Positions 8,744 to 18,211 of a stretch of DNA of 28,626 nucleotides are shown here, in pieces. The translations under genes and the position numbers were made by a program. Each line of letters opens with the position of its first letter. The first letter of the stretch is position 1. The notes below the pieces were generated by a model. The model was given only the letters and a program-made list of their open reading frames with translations, did not search any database and was not told the DNA's origin. Origin of the DNA: a virus; the IMG/VR virus record IMGVR_UViG_3300010885_031004, positions 1 through 28,626 of that record. One strand, 5' to 3'.

Positions 8744-10297
8744 ATGCTTAGATCCTTTGCAAGTGCAGCGCAACAACGATCTCAAAAGGTTACAACAGTT
8801 ACCGTAGCAGCCCCTACAGGGGGGTGGAATGCGCGTGATGCACTAGGAGCCATGGACCCGCAGGATGCCGTAACGCTTCAGAACTGGTGGCCCGGAACAA
8901 ATAGCGTGCTGTTGCGTAATGGCTATACAGAGCACGCAACAGGATTACCAGGACAGGTAGACACTTTGATGGTCTACTCTGGCGCAAACACGGAGATGTA
9001 CGCCGTGTCCGGTGGCTCGATTTATGACGTGACCACTGCCGGGGCGGTAGGAGCTGCTGTCGTATCTGGCTTATCCAATTCCCGCTGGCAGTATACAAAC
9101 ATAAGTACCAGTGCAGGCACATACATTGTTGCCGTTAACGGAACAGATCCAGCGCAGTTTTATAACGGGTCAACCTGGGAGGTTGAAGGGAGCGGCGCTC
9201 CCTATGACTGGACAGGGGTTAACAGCGCGGATTGCAACAATATCCTGCTTTTCAAGACACGTATTTGGGTTGTAGTGAATGACAGCCTGGAAGTATTCTA
9301 TGCTCCTGTGAACTCGATTGGCGGTGCTTTCAACAGCTTGCAGATGAAGGGCGTTATGCAGAAGGGCGGTTATATTGTTGCCGCCATGAACTGGACGCTG
9401 GACGCAGGCTATGGAATGGACGATTACATAGCTTTCATATCCAACAAGGGAGAGGTAGCTGTATGGCAGCTTACGGACCCAACAACGGTTTCCGGCATCT
9501 CCCTGATTGGTGTATACACGCTTGGTGCTCCAGTCGGGAAACGCTGCTTCCTTAAGTATGGCGGCGACTTGCTTATCATCACGCAGGACGGCGTAGTGCC
9601 TATGAGTGGCGCATTGCAGTCTTCCCGCCTTGATCCTCGCGTCTCAATAACAAATAAGATCCAGTTTGCTATGAGTCAAGCCACGTCTAATTATTCCGAC
9701 AATTTTGGCTGGCAATTGCTTTATTTCCCCAAAGAAAGCCAACTGTATCTCAATGTCCCGATCAATGAAGGCAGCTCACAACAGCAATACGTTCAAAACA
9801 ACATCACAAAGTCCTGGTGCAATTTCATTGGTTGGAACGCAAACTGCTGGGAGATCCTTAACGATCACCCTTATTTTGGAGCAAACACTACAGTTAACAA
9901 GGCGTGGGAAGGCCAATCAGATAACAACGAATTAATTGAAGCATTTGGTTTGCAGAGCTTTCAGACATACGGAGACATAAGCCAAAAACAATGCAAAATG
10001 ATTCGCTACCACTTCCTAACCGTAGGTTTCCCAAATTCCTATGGAAACGTCAATGTTGATTACAACCTGTCAGATACCACGGCCCAACTTTCCCCAACAG
10101 GCTTTTCTTCCGGCATTTGGGGGACTAGTACGTGGGACGACGCTTTTTGGGGATTTGGACTACAGGCAATAGCTGTGTGGCAAACGGCAAGCTATATCGG
10201 TTATACGTTTGCTCCAATTTTGAAGGTTGCAACAATAGGCTCAGAAATTCAGTGGGTTGCCTCCGATCTTGTATTTGAGGTTGGCGGTGTCTTATAA
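8744..10297 (+). CDS. Tail hub / packaged DNA stabilization protein, P22 gp10-like
   Basis: 517 residues. The opening APTGGWNARDALGAMDPQDA with LQNWWPGTNSVLLRNGY a little later is a hallmark of podovirus DNA-stabilization or tail-hub proteins. The remainder is beta-rich with repeated aromatic strands and no membrane segment, as expected for a propeller-like hub that holds DNA in the filled head and carries the fibres. The ATG lies 3 bases after the adaptor stop without a strong Shine-Dalgarno site, suggesting coupling. The 3' end overlaps the acetyltransferase gene. P22 gp10 is the nearest named relative by order and length; similarity was judged by eye only. Confidence 0.75.
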   Translation: MLRSFASAAQQRSQKVTTVTVAAPTGGWNARDALGAMDPQDAVTLQNWWPGTNSVLLRNGYTEHATGLPGQVDTLMVYSGANTEMYAVSGGSIYDVTTAGAVGAAVVSGLSNSRWQYTNISTSAGTYIVAVNGTDPAQFYNGSTWEVEGSGAPYDWTGVNSADCNNILLFKTRIWVVVNDSLEVFYAPVNSIGGAFNSLQMKGVMQKGGYIVAAMNWTLDAGYGMDDYIAFISNKGEVAVWQLTDPTTVSGISLIGVYTLGAPVGKRCFLKYGGDLLIITQDGVVPMSGALQSSRLDPRVSITNKIQFAMSQATSNYSDNFGWQLLYFPKESQLYLNVPINEGSSQQQYVQNNITKSWCNFIGWNANCWEILNDHPYFGANTTVNKAWEGQSDNNELIEAFGLQSFQTYGDISQKQCKMIRYHFLTVGFPNSYGNVNVDYNLSDTTAQLSPTGFSSGIWGTSTWDDAFWGFGLQAIAVWQTASYIGYTFAPILKVATIGSEIQWVASDLVFEVGGVL

Positions 10298-10709
10298 AAT
10301 CGTTTATAGCCATGACGTTGGGCATTGGGTAGCCAGTAAGACGAATGGTATGTATAGCGAAGACCAGTCTACTGCTATTGGACTGGAGCGGGATGGATCA
10401 GTTGTGGCAGGGGTTATATATGAAAACTGGAATGGCAAAAGTGTAGTTTGCCACATTGCTGTTTCAGCCAGAATTACCAGGCAATATCTGGCTTGTATAT
10501 TTGAATATGCCTTTAATGTGTTAAATGTCTGGAAGATCATAGCTCCTGTTTATAGCGACAACACCCAAGCCAGAAAGTTAGTTGCTAACATGGGCTTTTC
10601 TGATGAATGTGTAATACAGGATGCCAGTCCTAATGGGGACATTGTATGCTGCACTATGACAAAGAAAAACTGTAAGTTCTTAGGAGCAAGATATGGGAAA
10701 ATCCGTTAA
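10287..10709 (+). CDS. GNAT-family N-acetyltransferase-like protein
   Basis: 140 residues from the GTG at 10287, chosen because GAGGT lies 6 bases upstream and the overlap with the tail-hub gene is then only 11 bases; a TTG at 10257 is an alternative. GNAT enzymes transfer acetyl groups from acetyl-CoA. Features are a strand with GLERDGSVVAGVIYENW (32-48), a strand-turn VVCHIAVS (53-60), a helix, and the late NTQARKLVANMGF motif (92-104) that in the family contacts CoA and ends the domain. This short, single-domain type recurs in phages between structural genes. The acceptor is unknown: a virion protein, a host protein or a small molecule are all possible. It overlaps the next gene by 17 bases. 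Confidence 0.75.
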   Translation: MSYKIVYSHDVGHWVASKTNGMYSEDQSTAIGLERDGSVVAGVIYENWNGKSVVCHIAVSARITRQYLACIFEYAFNVLNVWKIIAPVYSDNTQARKLVANMGFSDECVIQDASPNGDIVCCTMTKKNCKFLGARYGKIR

Positions 10710-12321
10710 AGCACCACCAGCGCCCAATTTTCAGCAGGCAGCAATAGATCAAACTCAAGTTAACAAAGATATGGCGTTGTATAACGCCAAACTTGGAAAC
10801 GCTAATTATATTGATCCAACGTATACGCAATCAATATATTTTGGCTCTGTGGATAATCCAACTCCTAGCATAACAACCAAGTATTCAGACACCCCCATTG
10901 GGGTAAATTCTGCGCAAGCTGCCGCTTATCAAGCAGAAACAGAAAAAAAATTAGCTCAAGTAGCCAGTCAAGCCATAACTAGGGGGGATCAAACACTAGA
11001 GAAAAACTTTGTTCCTAAAGATTATGGCGTAGATAAAGTAGGCACTTCCGTAGACCCTCTCGCGTCCTCTGTAAGTGCCGGAACATTCACACCAGGCATT
11101 CAGGAGGGAGGCGCTCCTTACTCAGGCATTGCGATGCCTAGCCCTCCTTCAGCGATTCAAAATTTTGCGAGTAGCTATAAGCCCAACTCTCAATTAACCA
11201 ACTCAATCTCTGATACCACCAGTTCCATCCAGCGAGGCCCTTCTGGCTACGAGTATGGATCGGCGCAAGGTGGGCCGACGTTAGCGAGTTTGCGGAATTC
11301 GCTGGATGAATCCAAAATTGCCAAAATGCCAGTGGATTCAGGAACTACTGGACAGCAAGCCATTATGTCTCGCTTGCAGCCTCAGATTGATAGACAAAGA
11401 AAAAGTCTCGAAACGCAGCTCATCAACCAAGGCTTGCGCCCTGGGGATCAAGCCTATACCGCAGCCATTAATCTCCAAGGGCAGCAGGAAAATGACGCTT
11501 TACAGCAAGCGGCATTGCAGGGCATCTCTTTAGACACGGCTGCTAATCAGCAAGGTTTTGGACAAGCTCAGGCACGGGCAAGCCTTCAGAACGAAGCAGC
11601 CCTGTCCGGGTATGGCGCTGGGGTCACTGGAACAGGACTTGCAAATCAGGCCATTGCTCAAAACTTTTCACAGGGTTCCCAAGCGCAACAGCAACAGAAT
11701 GCTGCACAACAGCAAGCATTCCAGCAGCGCATTCAATCGGGGGAATTCGGCAATCAGGCACAACTGGCTTCATTTGGCATGGGGCTTCAAAGCCAAGATC
11801 AGCAGAATCAAGCAGCAGCAGTAAACCAGCAAATGCTTAACGCACAAACCGAATTGCAGGCGCAGTTACGTTCCCAAGGATTTTCTGAGGCGCAGGCAAG
11901 TCAGGCCGCGAAGAATACAGCCATGCAGCAGAATTACGCTAACCAGCAAACCCAGCAACAAAGTAAAAACCAGGCAGTAGCGCAGCAGTTTAATCAGAAT
12001 TTGCAGGCTAGCCAATTCTGGAATGCCGCTCAACAACAGGCGATGTCTCAAGCAATTCAACAGAGACAACTTCCGTTAAATGAGATAACGGCCTTGATGT
12101 CCGGCCAACAGATCCAGAATCCATCTTACCAGGCATATCAGGGAGCTTCTGCCCAGCCCGGCGACATTCAAGCTGCGACAGGAGCGCAGGCAGGCTGGGA
12201 CCAGAATATTTATAACCAGCAGGTTGCACAGAGGAACGCCATGATTGGAGCCATTGGTGGACTTGCTGGTGCGGCTGCTAGTCCGATAACCGGTGGCTTA
12301 ATGAATAAATTCGTCAAATAA
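10693..12321 (+). CDS. Probable internal/ejection protein, Gln-rich
   Basis: 542 residues with AGGAG upstream of the ATG. After a short N-terminal segment (MGKSVKAPPAPNFQQAA, a common start of phage virion proteins) there is a low-complexity helical region from about residue 215 to 480 very rich in Gln, Ala and Asn, for example LINQGLRPGDQAYTAAI and repeated 'Q-Q-N-A' stretches. The C-terminus has a short Gly/Ala-rich hydrophobic segment (AMIGAIGGLAGAAASPITGG). This make-up resembles podovirus proteins packed in the head and ejected with DNA, such as P22 gp7/gp16/gp20 or T7 core proteins, and the position between tail hub and fibres agrees. No lytic or other enzyme motif is visible. Confidence 0.6.
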   Translation: MGKSVKAPPAPNFQQAAIDQTQVNKDMALYNAKLGNANYIDPTYTQSIYFGSVDNPTPSITTKYSDTPIGVNSAQAAAYQAETEKKLAQVASQAITRGDQTLEKNFVPKDYGVDKVGTSVDPLASSVSAGTFTPGIQEGGAPYSGIAMPSPPSAIQNFASSYKPNSQLTNSISDTTSSIQRGPSGYEYGSAQGGPTLASLRNSLDESKIAKMPVDSGTTGQQAIMSRLQPQIDRQRKSLETQLINQGLRPGDQAYTAAINLQGQQENDALQQAALQGISLDTAANQQGFGQAQARASLQNEAALSGYGAGVTGTGLANQAIAQNFSQGSQAQQQQNAAQQQAFQQRIQSGEFGNQAQLASFGMGLQSQDQQNQAAAVNQQMLNAQTELQAQLRSQGFSEAQASQAAKNTAMQQNYANQQTQQQSKNQAVAQQFNQNLQASQFWNAAQQQAMSQAIQQRQLPLNEITALMSGQQIQNPSYQAYQGASAQPGDIQAATGAQAGWDQNIYNQQVAQRNAMIGAIGGLAGAAASPITGGLMNKFVK

Positions 12322-12352
12322 AAGGCTCCAATCACATAATCTGGCAGCTAAT

Positions 12353-14242
12353 ATGAGCACAAACTTTATCACCCCAAACGAATTAAAGCAGCAGCAAGAA
12401 AAAATAGCTCGGCGCAAACGAATGGCTGAATTGATTCGCGCCTCTGCTGCGACTCCTATTGAATCTCCTGGTGTGGCCGGAGCTAAAACTTCGCCGTGGC
12501 AGGTGTTGATAAAAGCTCTGCAAGGCGGTATTGGCGGCTACGAGGAAAACCGAGCAAACAAAGAAGAAGCAGCGTTGATTGCACGGCAGGATGCGTCTGA
12601 ACAAAACGCCAACGAACAGTTTGCCGCTGACCAGTATCAATATGGCCAGCAAAGAAAACTGCCTGAAAGGCCACCAGATTATATTACGCCAACTGAAACC
12701 TTTGCTGTTCCTGATAGTCTTACGCCGCATCAGGCACCTGAAATGCTTCCAGGGACTGACAAGGCCCAGTATTTGGCATCGAATGCGCCTACGGTTACGT
12801 CTCAAATCCCTGAACAGGTTCCAGGAAGAGAGATGCCACCGCCTCCTCCTCCAATGCAATACGGTCCTCCAAGTGAACAACAAGCTGCGGAGTTCCAGGC
12901 CAAGTATTTGGCTGCGAATGCGCCTACGGTTACGTCTCAAATCCCTGAACAGGTTCCAGGAAGAGAGATGCCACCGCTAGGCAAACGCCCCGCCCCGCGT
13001 CCTTTTGTGGTTCCCGATCCGGCGTCTAGGGCGGCGAGTGAGATGGCTGCGAATGCGCCTACGGTTGAGCCTCAAATCCCTGAACAGGTTCCAGGAAGAG
13101 AGATTCCACCGCCTCCTCCAACTCCTCCAACCTATATCCAATCATTGGTAGCCGCGCTAGGCCAAAACAAAAAAAGCAATGAGTACGTCGATCAACGCAG
13201 GTTAGCACTTGCAAATGTTCTTAATTCCAAAGATCCAAATAAGATTAAATTCGTGCTTGACCAAATGGGAAGTCGAGAACAATTTGAACAACAGCGTCAG
13301 TTGGAGTCTGACAAGGCTGGTTATGGCCTGACAGCCGATGAACTTAAGTTTAACCGGGATGTGCAGATGGCTAAAGATAAGGGTGATGACGAATTAGCCC
13401 GTTATTTGCTTAAAAATAAAGATGACATTTTAGCCGCTAAAACGCAGGTTGAAGCAAACAGAGCAGCCGCTTCAGAGCTGGCTAAAGTACATGAACAAGC
13501 CGCTTCAGAGCTGGCTAAAGTAAATGAAAGAGCCGCAACCGCTTTAGCTAAAGCACAAATGCAGAGAGGTATAACTCAAATTGACGCAAACAAAGCCGCC
13601 GCTAAATTAGTGGCGGACGCGAAAGTAGCCCACGCTAACCTTCTGAAAAAACAAACCAACTCAGAAAAATTACTTAAAGCTCCAGTCGGTACTCAAACAG
13701 CAGCTATAAACAATCAGTTACTTGCAGACCGCATTGAAGAAGCTCAAGTTCTCTTACAAGACCCTGAGTTTGAGGATGCCATGAGTTTACCAAGTTTGAT
13801 GACAAAATCGTTTTCCAACCGCTTGGTTTCAGACAAAGCTACTAGACTTTATTCCGTACTGGAGTACATAAAGTCACAGGAAGTACTGAATATGACAGGT
13901 AAAGCCGGAAGTGCAGAAGAAACTGCTCGGTTTAGAGGCTTTACCCCTAATATTAGTGGCGACGGAGGACTTACCGCAGATACAAAGAGTAGTGCCCTCA
14001 CAAAATTAACACAATACCAGCAAAACCTGAAGCAACACAACGGTATAATTGCGCGCGAGTATGGCTTTACAACTACAGGCGATCGTCCCCCAGAAGTTCC
14101 TCCAGCGATTTGGTGGAACTCCAGTCAAAAGGATAAAGATGACTACGTCCCTGCTCCGCCAGGTATATCTGCGGATGAAATGAAGCAGTGGGGGACGATG
14201 ACTAATGCCGACAGAAAAAACGTTATAAACGGAGGAAATTAA
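12353..14242 (+). CDS. Probable ejection/virion protein with Pro-rich repeats and a hendecad coiled coil
   Basis: 629 residues. Residues about 144-255 hold three copies, spaced exactly 45 residues apart, of a segment reading NAPTVTSQIPEQVPGREMPP (third copy slightly changed), giving a Pro-rich flexible stalk. Residues 372-404 are three 11-residue units (AASELAKVHEQ, AASELAKVNER, AATALAKAQMQ), a hendecad pattern typical of right-handed coiled coils. The C-terminal part is helical without a recognised domain. No good Shine-Dalgarno site precedes the ATG. By position and composition it is likely a second internal protein, but an appendage role is possible. No homologue can be named. Confidence 0.6.
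   Translation: MSTNFITPNELKQQQEKIARRKRMAELIRASAATPIESPGVAGAKTSPWQVLIKALQGGIGGYEENRANKEEAALIARQDASEQNANEQFAADQYQYGQQRKLPERPPDYITPTETFAVPDSLTPHQAPEMLPGTDKAQYLASNAPTVTSQIPEQVPGREMPPPPPPMQYGPPSEQQAAEFQAKYLAANAPTVTSQIPEQVPGREMPPLGKRPAPRPFVVPDPASRAASEMAANAPTVEPQIPEQVPGREIPPPPPTPPTYIQSLVAALGQNKKSNEYVDQRRLALANVLNSKDPNKIKFVLDQMGSREQFEQQRQLESDKAGYGLTADELKFNRDVQMAKDKGDDELARYLLKNKDDILAAKTQVEANRAAASELAKVHEQAASELAKVNERAATALAKAQMQRGITQIDANKAAAKLVADAKVAHANLLKKQTNSEKLLKAPVGTQTAAINNQLLADRIEEAQVLLQDPEFEDAMSLPSLMTKSFSNRLVSDKATRLYSVLEYIKSQEVLNMTGKAGSAEETARFRGFTPNISGDGGLTADTKSSALTKLTQYQQNLKQHNGIIAREYGFTTTGDRPPEVPPAIWWNSSQKDKDDYVPAPPGISADEMKQWGTMTNADRKNVINGGN
12781..13110 (+). repeat. Three direct repeats, period 135 bp, inside the 12353-14242 gene
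   Basis: Copies begin at 12781, 12916 and 13051 with the same GAATGCGCCTACGGTT start; the first two are identical over about 60 bases and the third differs at a few positions. The period of 45 codons is kept exactly, and the intervening 75 bases are diverged. The near identity at DNA level points to recent tandem duplication or ongoing recombination. Confidence 0.85.
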
Positions 14243-14247
14243 AATCG

Positions 14248-16665
14248 ATGCCATTTGATGCGGCCCAGAAAAAACGTATGGAAGCGTTGGCTAAACCACC
14301 GGGTATGCCTAGTGTTCCTCTTCAACAACGTGCCGCTCCTTCAAATTTCTCAGTAGGAGGAGGAACAGCAAATGCCGGGCTTACTTTTGGAACAGTGGCT
14401 CCACCACCAGAAAACACGCCGGAAGGTCGCAAAGAATTGCAGAAAGCCCTGTTGGCTAATCCACCGGGTATGCCTAGTGTTCCTCTGCCGCCGCAACGTG
14501 CCGCTCCTTCAAATTTCTCAGTATTAGAAGGAACAAAAAATGCCTTTAGGCAAGGGCTTACTCTTGGAACATTGGCTCCAATAAACGGCGCAATTGCGGC
14601 TGTTAAACCATTCAGTGGCTACGATTCTCCCGGCCCGAATACAGGCGGCAGCTTCATGGACAGAACCATGAGAGGTATGGCCGACAGATTCCTTAACAGC
14701 CGGAATGAATCATTAACACAAGAAGAACAGTTTACCGAAGAGCATCCCTATTTACAGGGTGCTGGAGAACTGGGTGGCAGTGTCGCACTCGGACTTCTTA
14801 CTGACGGGGTATCGCTGGAAGCTCAAGAAGCCAAAGCTGCACTTCGTGAAGCGGCACGCCAAACTGCAACTAGAACAGCACTGGGGGCAGCACTTAGAGG
14901 AGGGTTGCAGGGAGCGGGATATGGGGCGTTATCTGGCGCAGGCCATTCCAAAGGAGTATCTTTTGGTGAAATTGGAGAAGATGCTTTAACCGGCAGCGTG
15001 CTGGGAGGCGTTACTGGAGCCGGTACTTCAGGGCTTATCCAGGGAGGGGGTAATTTATTGTCCAAGTTTAAAAACGCAAAGACAGTAAAACTTCCTGGTG
15101 AGATCACAAAAGAAGCAGAAGAAATGAGCGAATTCGGTCAAAAAACTTTTGGTGACAGTAAGAGCGCCAGTGACGCAATACTTTCAGGGTTGACCAAATC
15201 CGCTGAAGAAGAATTGACCAGAAAGCGAACAGCCCTTGCTCAAGCAATAACACCGCCGAGCTTGACAGATAGTGCTGAAAAACAAATATTTGATCGCGTT
15301 GTCAGATCGAAAAAAGCAGCTGATGCTCTGGTGCCTGAAGTTAAAGTTACAGATTATAAAGGGAATAAAGAAGATTATCATTTGTTAGATTCTCTTCTTC
15401 GAAAGAACAAGGAAACTTCGGACGAGAGCAAAAAGTTATACGACAAATTAAGCACAGAAGCTACAGGGCTTGGAAAAATAACTTTAGATAACTTCTCTGA
15501 GGTTTTGGCTGAACAAACCCCAGGAGCCGGAAGTTTTATCAATCCAAAAAACAAAAGCTTTTTGGAGTCAATTAAAAACAGGATATTTAATAAAGACACA
15601 GAGTTAGATAACGAATTTAGCTTTGCAGAATTATCTAAGGGTCTTTCGCACCTAAAAGAAATAATTCGTTCTAAATATAGTGCTGAACATGGGGCTATAG
15701 CCGATTCGGACACTCCGGTACTTATTAAATTAAAAGATGCTTTACAAAAAGATTATGACGGTTTTATTGGCAACAATAAGGCGCTAAGAGAAGCCGCGGA
15801 TGTTGCAAGTAATCATTACAAGAATGAGAGAGTTCCGTTCTTGGAATCAGATGTGTCTGACGCATTCAAAGCTACGGACATAGATCAGATATTTGCAAAA
15901 CTGACATCAAACAAAGGCGGAGACCAGGCAAGGCGAATATTTAGCTTACTTGATGATACTGGTAAGGCAGCGATGAAGTCCAAATTGCTTTCTGGCCTAT
16001 TAAAAGACGCCTCTGACCCTCTAACTAACAAGATTGATATCAAAAAGCTAGGTACACAGCTAAAAAACAACGAAAATTTATTAGATGTTTTCTTTAAGGG
16101 AGACCCCGAAGGTCTGGCCGCATTCTCTAAAAGGGTCGTAGGTGAGGAGACTGCTGCGAAGACTGCTGCGGAGGCTTCTGCGGAGGCTGCGAAGACTGCG
16201 GAGAAAAATTTAGTTGCTGAGAAAAATTCAGCGATTGATAAAGCAACTGGCAGAGCAAAGATATTAACTAATGCTGCAAAAAAAAGACTCGAAAAAGACA
16301 ACGAAGCATCACAAGCATTAACAAAAACAGCAGCAGAAGTACAAGAAACTTTGGATAGCAAAGTGAAAAAGGCAAAATTAATGGCCGCGCTTCTATCTGC
16401 TGTTGGCGGTGTGGGTGCGGGTCTTACAAGAGGAAACTTTAGTGGGGGTGTTGCTGGTGGGGGTGTTGCTGCTTATACTGCAAATCAAGCATTAGATTCC
16501 GATCTAGTTAAAAAGTTCCTTCTTTCAAAGTCCACCCAAAAGCCTATTGAAGGTGTGTTGCCAAAAGCATTGACACGGTATATTGGACAAGGGTCGGGAA
16601 AACAGGCAGACTACGTTAATGACTACGTTAATGACTTTTTAAATAGACAGAAAGGAAACAAATAA
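14248..16665 (+). CDS. Large probable ejection protein with duplicated N-terminus and hydrophobic C-terminus
   Basis: 805 residues; ATG 6 bases after the upstream stop, with GGAGG about 11 bases before it. Residues 17-50 and 72-105 are a duplication beginning PPGMPSVPL and continuing RAAPSNFSV. Residues 175-270 are Ala/Gly-rich (LGGSVALGLLTDGVSLEAQ, then ALRGGLQGAGYGALSGAGHS), a pattern of proteins that insert in or cross membranes. The middle is highly charged and helical; the C-terminal part has an Ala/Glu/Lys coiled coil (about 630-700) and a Gly-rich hydrophobic stretch near 711-750. This matches the general form of podovirus proteins that make the ejection channel across the host envelope. 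No lytic transglycosylase motif was found. Confidence 0.6.
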   Translation: MPFDAAQKKRMEALAKPPGMPSVPLQQRAAPSNFSVGGGTANAGLTFGTVAPPPENTPEGRKELQKALLANPPGMPSVPLPPQRAAPSNFSVLEGTKNAFRQGLTLGTLAPINGAIAAVKPFSGYDSPGPNTGGSFMDRTMRGMADRFLNSRNESLTQEEQFTEEHPYLQGAGELGGSVALGLLTDGVSLEAQEAKAALREAARQTATRTALGAALRGGLQGAGYGALSGAGHSKGVSFGEIGEDALTGSVLGGVTGAGTSGLIQGGGNLLSKFKNAKTVKLPGEITKEAEEMSEFGQKTFGDSKSASDAILSGLTKSAEEELTRKRTALAQAITPPSLTDSAEKQIFDRVVRSKKAADALVPEVKVTDYKGNKEDYHLLDSLLRKNKETSDESKKLYDKLSTEATGLGKITLDNFSEVLAEQTPGAGSFINPKNKSFLESIKNRIFNKDTELDNEFSFAELSKGLSHLKEIIRSKYSAEHGAIADSDTPVLIKLKDALQKDYDGFIGNNKALREAADVASNHYKNERVPFLESDVSDAFKATDIDQIFAKLTSNKGGDQARRIFSLLDDTGKAAMKSKLLSGLLKDASDPLTNKIDIKKLGTQLKNNENLLDVFFKGDPEGLAAFSKRVVGEETAAKTAAEASAEAAKTAEKNLVAEKNSAIDKATGRAKILTNAAKKRLEKDNEASQALTKTAAEVQETLDSKVKKAKLMAALLSAVGGVGAGLTRGNFSGGVAGGGVAAYTANQALDSDLVKKFLLSKSTQKPIEGVLPKALTRYIGQGSGKQADYVNDYVNDFLNRQKGNK
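14296..14580 (+). repeat. Direct repeat, period 165 bp, in the start of the 14248-16665 gene
   Basis: CCACCGGGTATGCCTAGTGT begins at 14296 and again at 14461. Identity continues in patches through the segment coding for RAAPSNFSV and for the later GLT-GT-AP motif. The in-frame 55-codon duplication is recent enough that long DNA stretches are unchanged. Confidence 0.85.
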
Positions 16666-18209
16666 TGCCTTATAACGGATCAGGAACCTTCTTAATCAAC
16701 ACGACCGGGCAACCGGTTGTTGGTGGCACAACTATTTCTGCCAGTACGTTTAACACGCTCACAGCGGATCTAGGCACGGGCCTGTCCACGGCAATTACGA
16801 AAGACGGGCAAACGGCTACGACTGCGAGGATTCTGTTTGCTCAAGGCATAAACTCGACTTTGACTACGGATGCGACCTCGAGCACTACGGGTTCGATCAT
16901 CACCGATGGTGGCGTGGGAATAGCCAAGTCCGTATACATTGGTCAAAACGCAAATGTGGCCGGAACGCTGACGACTACAGGAGCCACTGGCACAGGCAAC
17001 CTCACGGTGACGGGCACGCTGGCGGTTAGCGGAGCTACAACCTTGTCCTCACCGCTCACCTATGGTGGCATCACGCTGACAAACAACGTCACAGGCACCG
17101 GCAAGATGGTTCTGGATACGTCGCCGACCTTATTCACTCCTGCGCTTGGAACCCCTACTGCTTTAGTCGGAACCAACATCACGGGGACCGCAGCTGGGCT
17201 AACAGCAGGCACCGTGACTACCAACGCTAACCTGACGGGCATGGTCACGTCGGTTGGCAATGCTGCTACCGTGGTGACTAATGCTAACCTGACGGGCGGA
17301 GTTACGTCGGTTGGCAATGCTGCTACCGTGGTGACCAACGCTAACCTTACTGGCATGGTCACGTCGGTTGGCAATGCTACTACGGTTGTAACCAACGCTA
17401 ACCTGACTGGCGGAGTCACAAGCGTAGGCAATGCTGCTACCGTTGTGACCAACGCTAACCTTACTGGCATGGTCACGTCGGTTGGCAATGCTACTACGGT
17501 TTTGACCAACGCTAATTTGACGGGCGGAGTCACGTCGGTTGGCAATGCTACTACGGTTGTGACCAACGCTAACCTGACGGGCGGAGTCACGTCGGTAGGC
17601 AACGCTGCTACCGTTGTGACTAACGCTAACCTGACGGGCATGGTCACGTCGGTAGGAAACGCTGCTGTACTGGGATCGTTCAGTTCAGCAAACTTGGCAA
17701 CGGCATTAACCGACGAGACAGGCAGTGGTGCCGCAGTGTTTGGTACCGCTCCTACGCTTACTAATACGGTGCTCTCTGGCACGTTAAGCGCAGGCTCAAC
17801 CGTTGGCACGAGCGGCCAGGTTCTCAGTTCTACTGGGACAGGGGTTCAATGGGTAGCGTCTGCCGGTGGCGGCACTGTCACCAGCGTGGCCCAGTCGTTC
17901 ACGGGTGGCCTAATCTCAGTCTCTGGTAGCCCCATTACAAGCTCAGGCACCTTGGCTATGACAGTGGCTGGGACCAGCGGTGGGGTGCCTTACTTCAATT
18001 CGGCTAGCACTTGGGCTACGTCTGCGGCATTGACGGCAAGTGCCCTTGTAGTTGGAGGAGGAGCTGGGGCGGCTCCCACATCTGTAGCTTTGGGCACAAA
18101 CGGCCAGTATTTAAGTTCTACTGGTTCTGGAGTGGCTTGGTCTACACTATCTATACCAGCGCCAGCAGCATCAAATATCTTTTTAGCAAATAATTTTGGA
18201 GGATTTTAG
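16665..18209 (+). CDS. Tail fibre/spike-type protein with eight 19-residue repeats
   Basis: 514 residues; its ATG overlaps the upstream TAA (TAATG) and AAAGGAAA lies upstream. An N-terminal part (1-180) rich in Gly/Thr, with TDGGVGIAKSVYIGQNANV as a typical fibre strand, is followed by eight copies of a 19-residue unit, TNANLTGMVTSVGNAATVV or the same with G for M, at residues 186-337. The C-terminal part has LSSTGTGVQWVASAGGGTV and a similar LSSTGSGVAWSTL motif, both common in phage fibres. Such repeats form trimeric beta-structured shafts. The repeat block suggests adjustable fibre length. Receptor-binding function is inferred from composition and position. Confidence 0.78.
   Translation: MPYNGSGTFLINTTGQPVVGGTTISASTFNTLTADLGTGLSTAITKDGQTATTARILFAQGINSTLTTDATSSTTGSIITDGGVGIAKSVYIGQNANVAGTLTTTGATGTGNLTVTGTLAVSGATTLSSPLTYGGITLTNNVTGTGKMVLDTSPTLFTPALGTPTALVGTNITGTAAGLTAGTVTTNANLTGMVTSVGNAATVVTNANLTGGVTSVGNAATVVTNANLTGMVTSVGNATTVVTNANLTGGVTSVGNAATVVTNANLTGMVTSVGNATTVLTNANLTGGVTSVGNATTVVTNANLTGGVTSVGNAATVVTNANLTGMVTSVGNAAVLGSFSSANLATALTDETGSGAAVFGTAPTLTNTVLSGTLSAGSTVGTSGQVLSSTGTGVQWVASAGGGTVTSVAQSFTGGLISVSGSPITSSGTLAMTVAGTSGGVPYFNSASTWATSAALTASALVVGGGAGAAPTSVALGTNGQYLSSTGSGVAWSTLSIPAPAASNIFLANNFGGF
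17220..17675 (+). repeat. Eight tandem 57-bp repeats in the fibre gene
   Basis: Period is exactly 57 bp. Each unit encodes TNANLTG[M/G]VTSVGNA[A/T]TV[V/L]; the residue after TG alternates M,G,M,G,M,G,G,M. Units share long identical DNA blocks such as GTCACGTCGGTTGGCAATGC. Synonymous differences are mixed between units, which suggests gene conversion among them. Confidence 0.9.
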
Positions 18210-18211
18210 AC

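Noticed and set aside
17060-17809. Long leftward open frame with repeated 'PTDVT-PVRLALVTTV'
   Set aside because: It is the complement of the fibre repeats; the repeats keep any frame open and no start site or operon fits.
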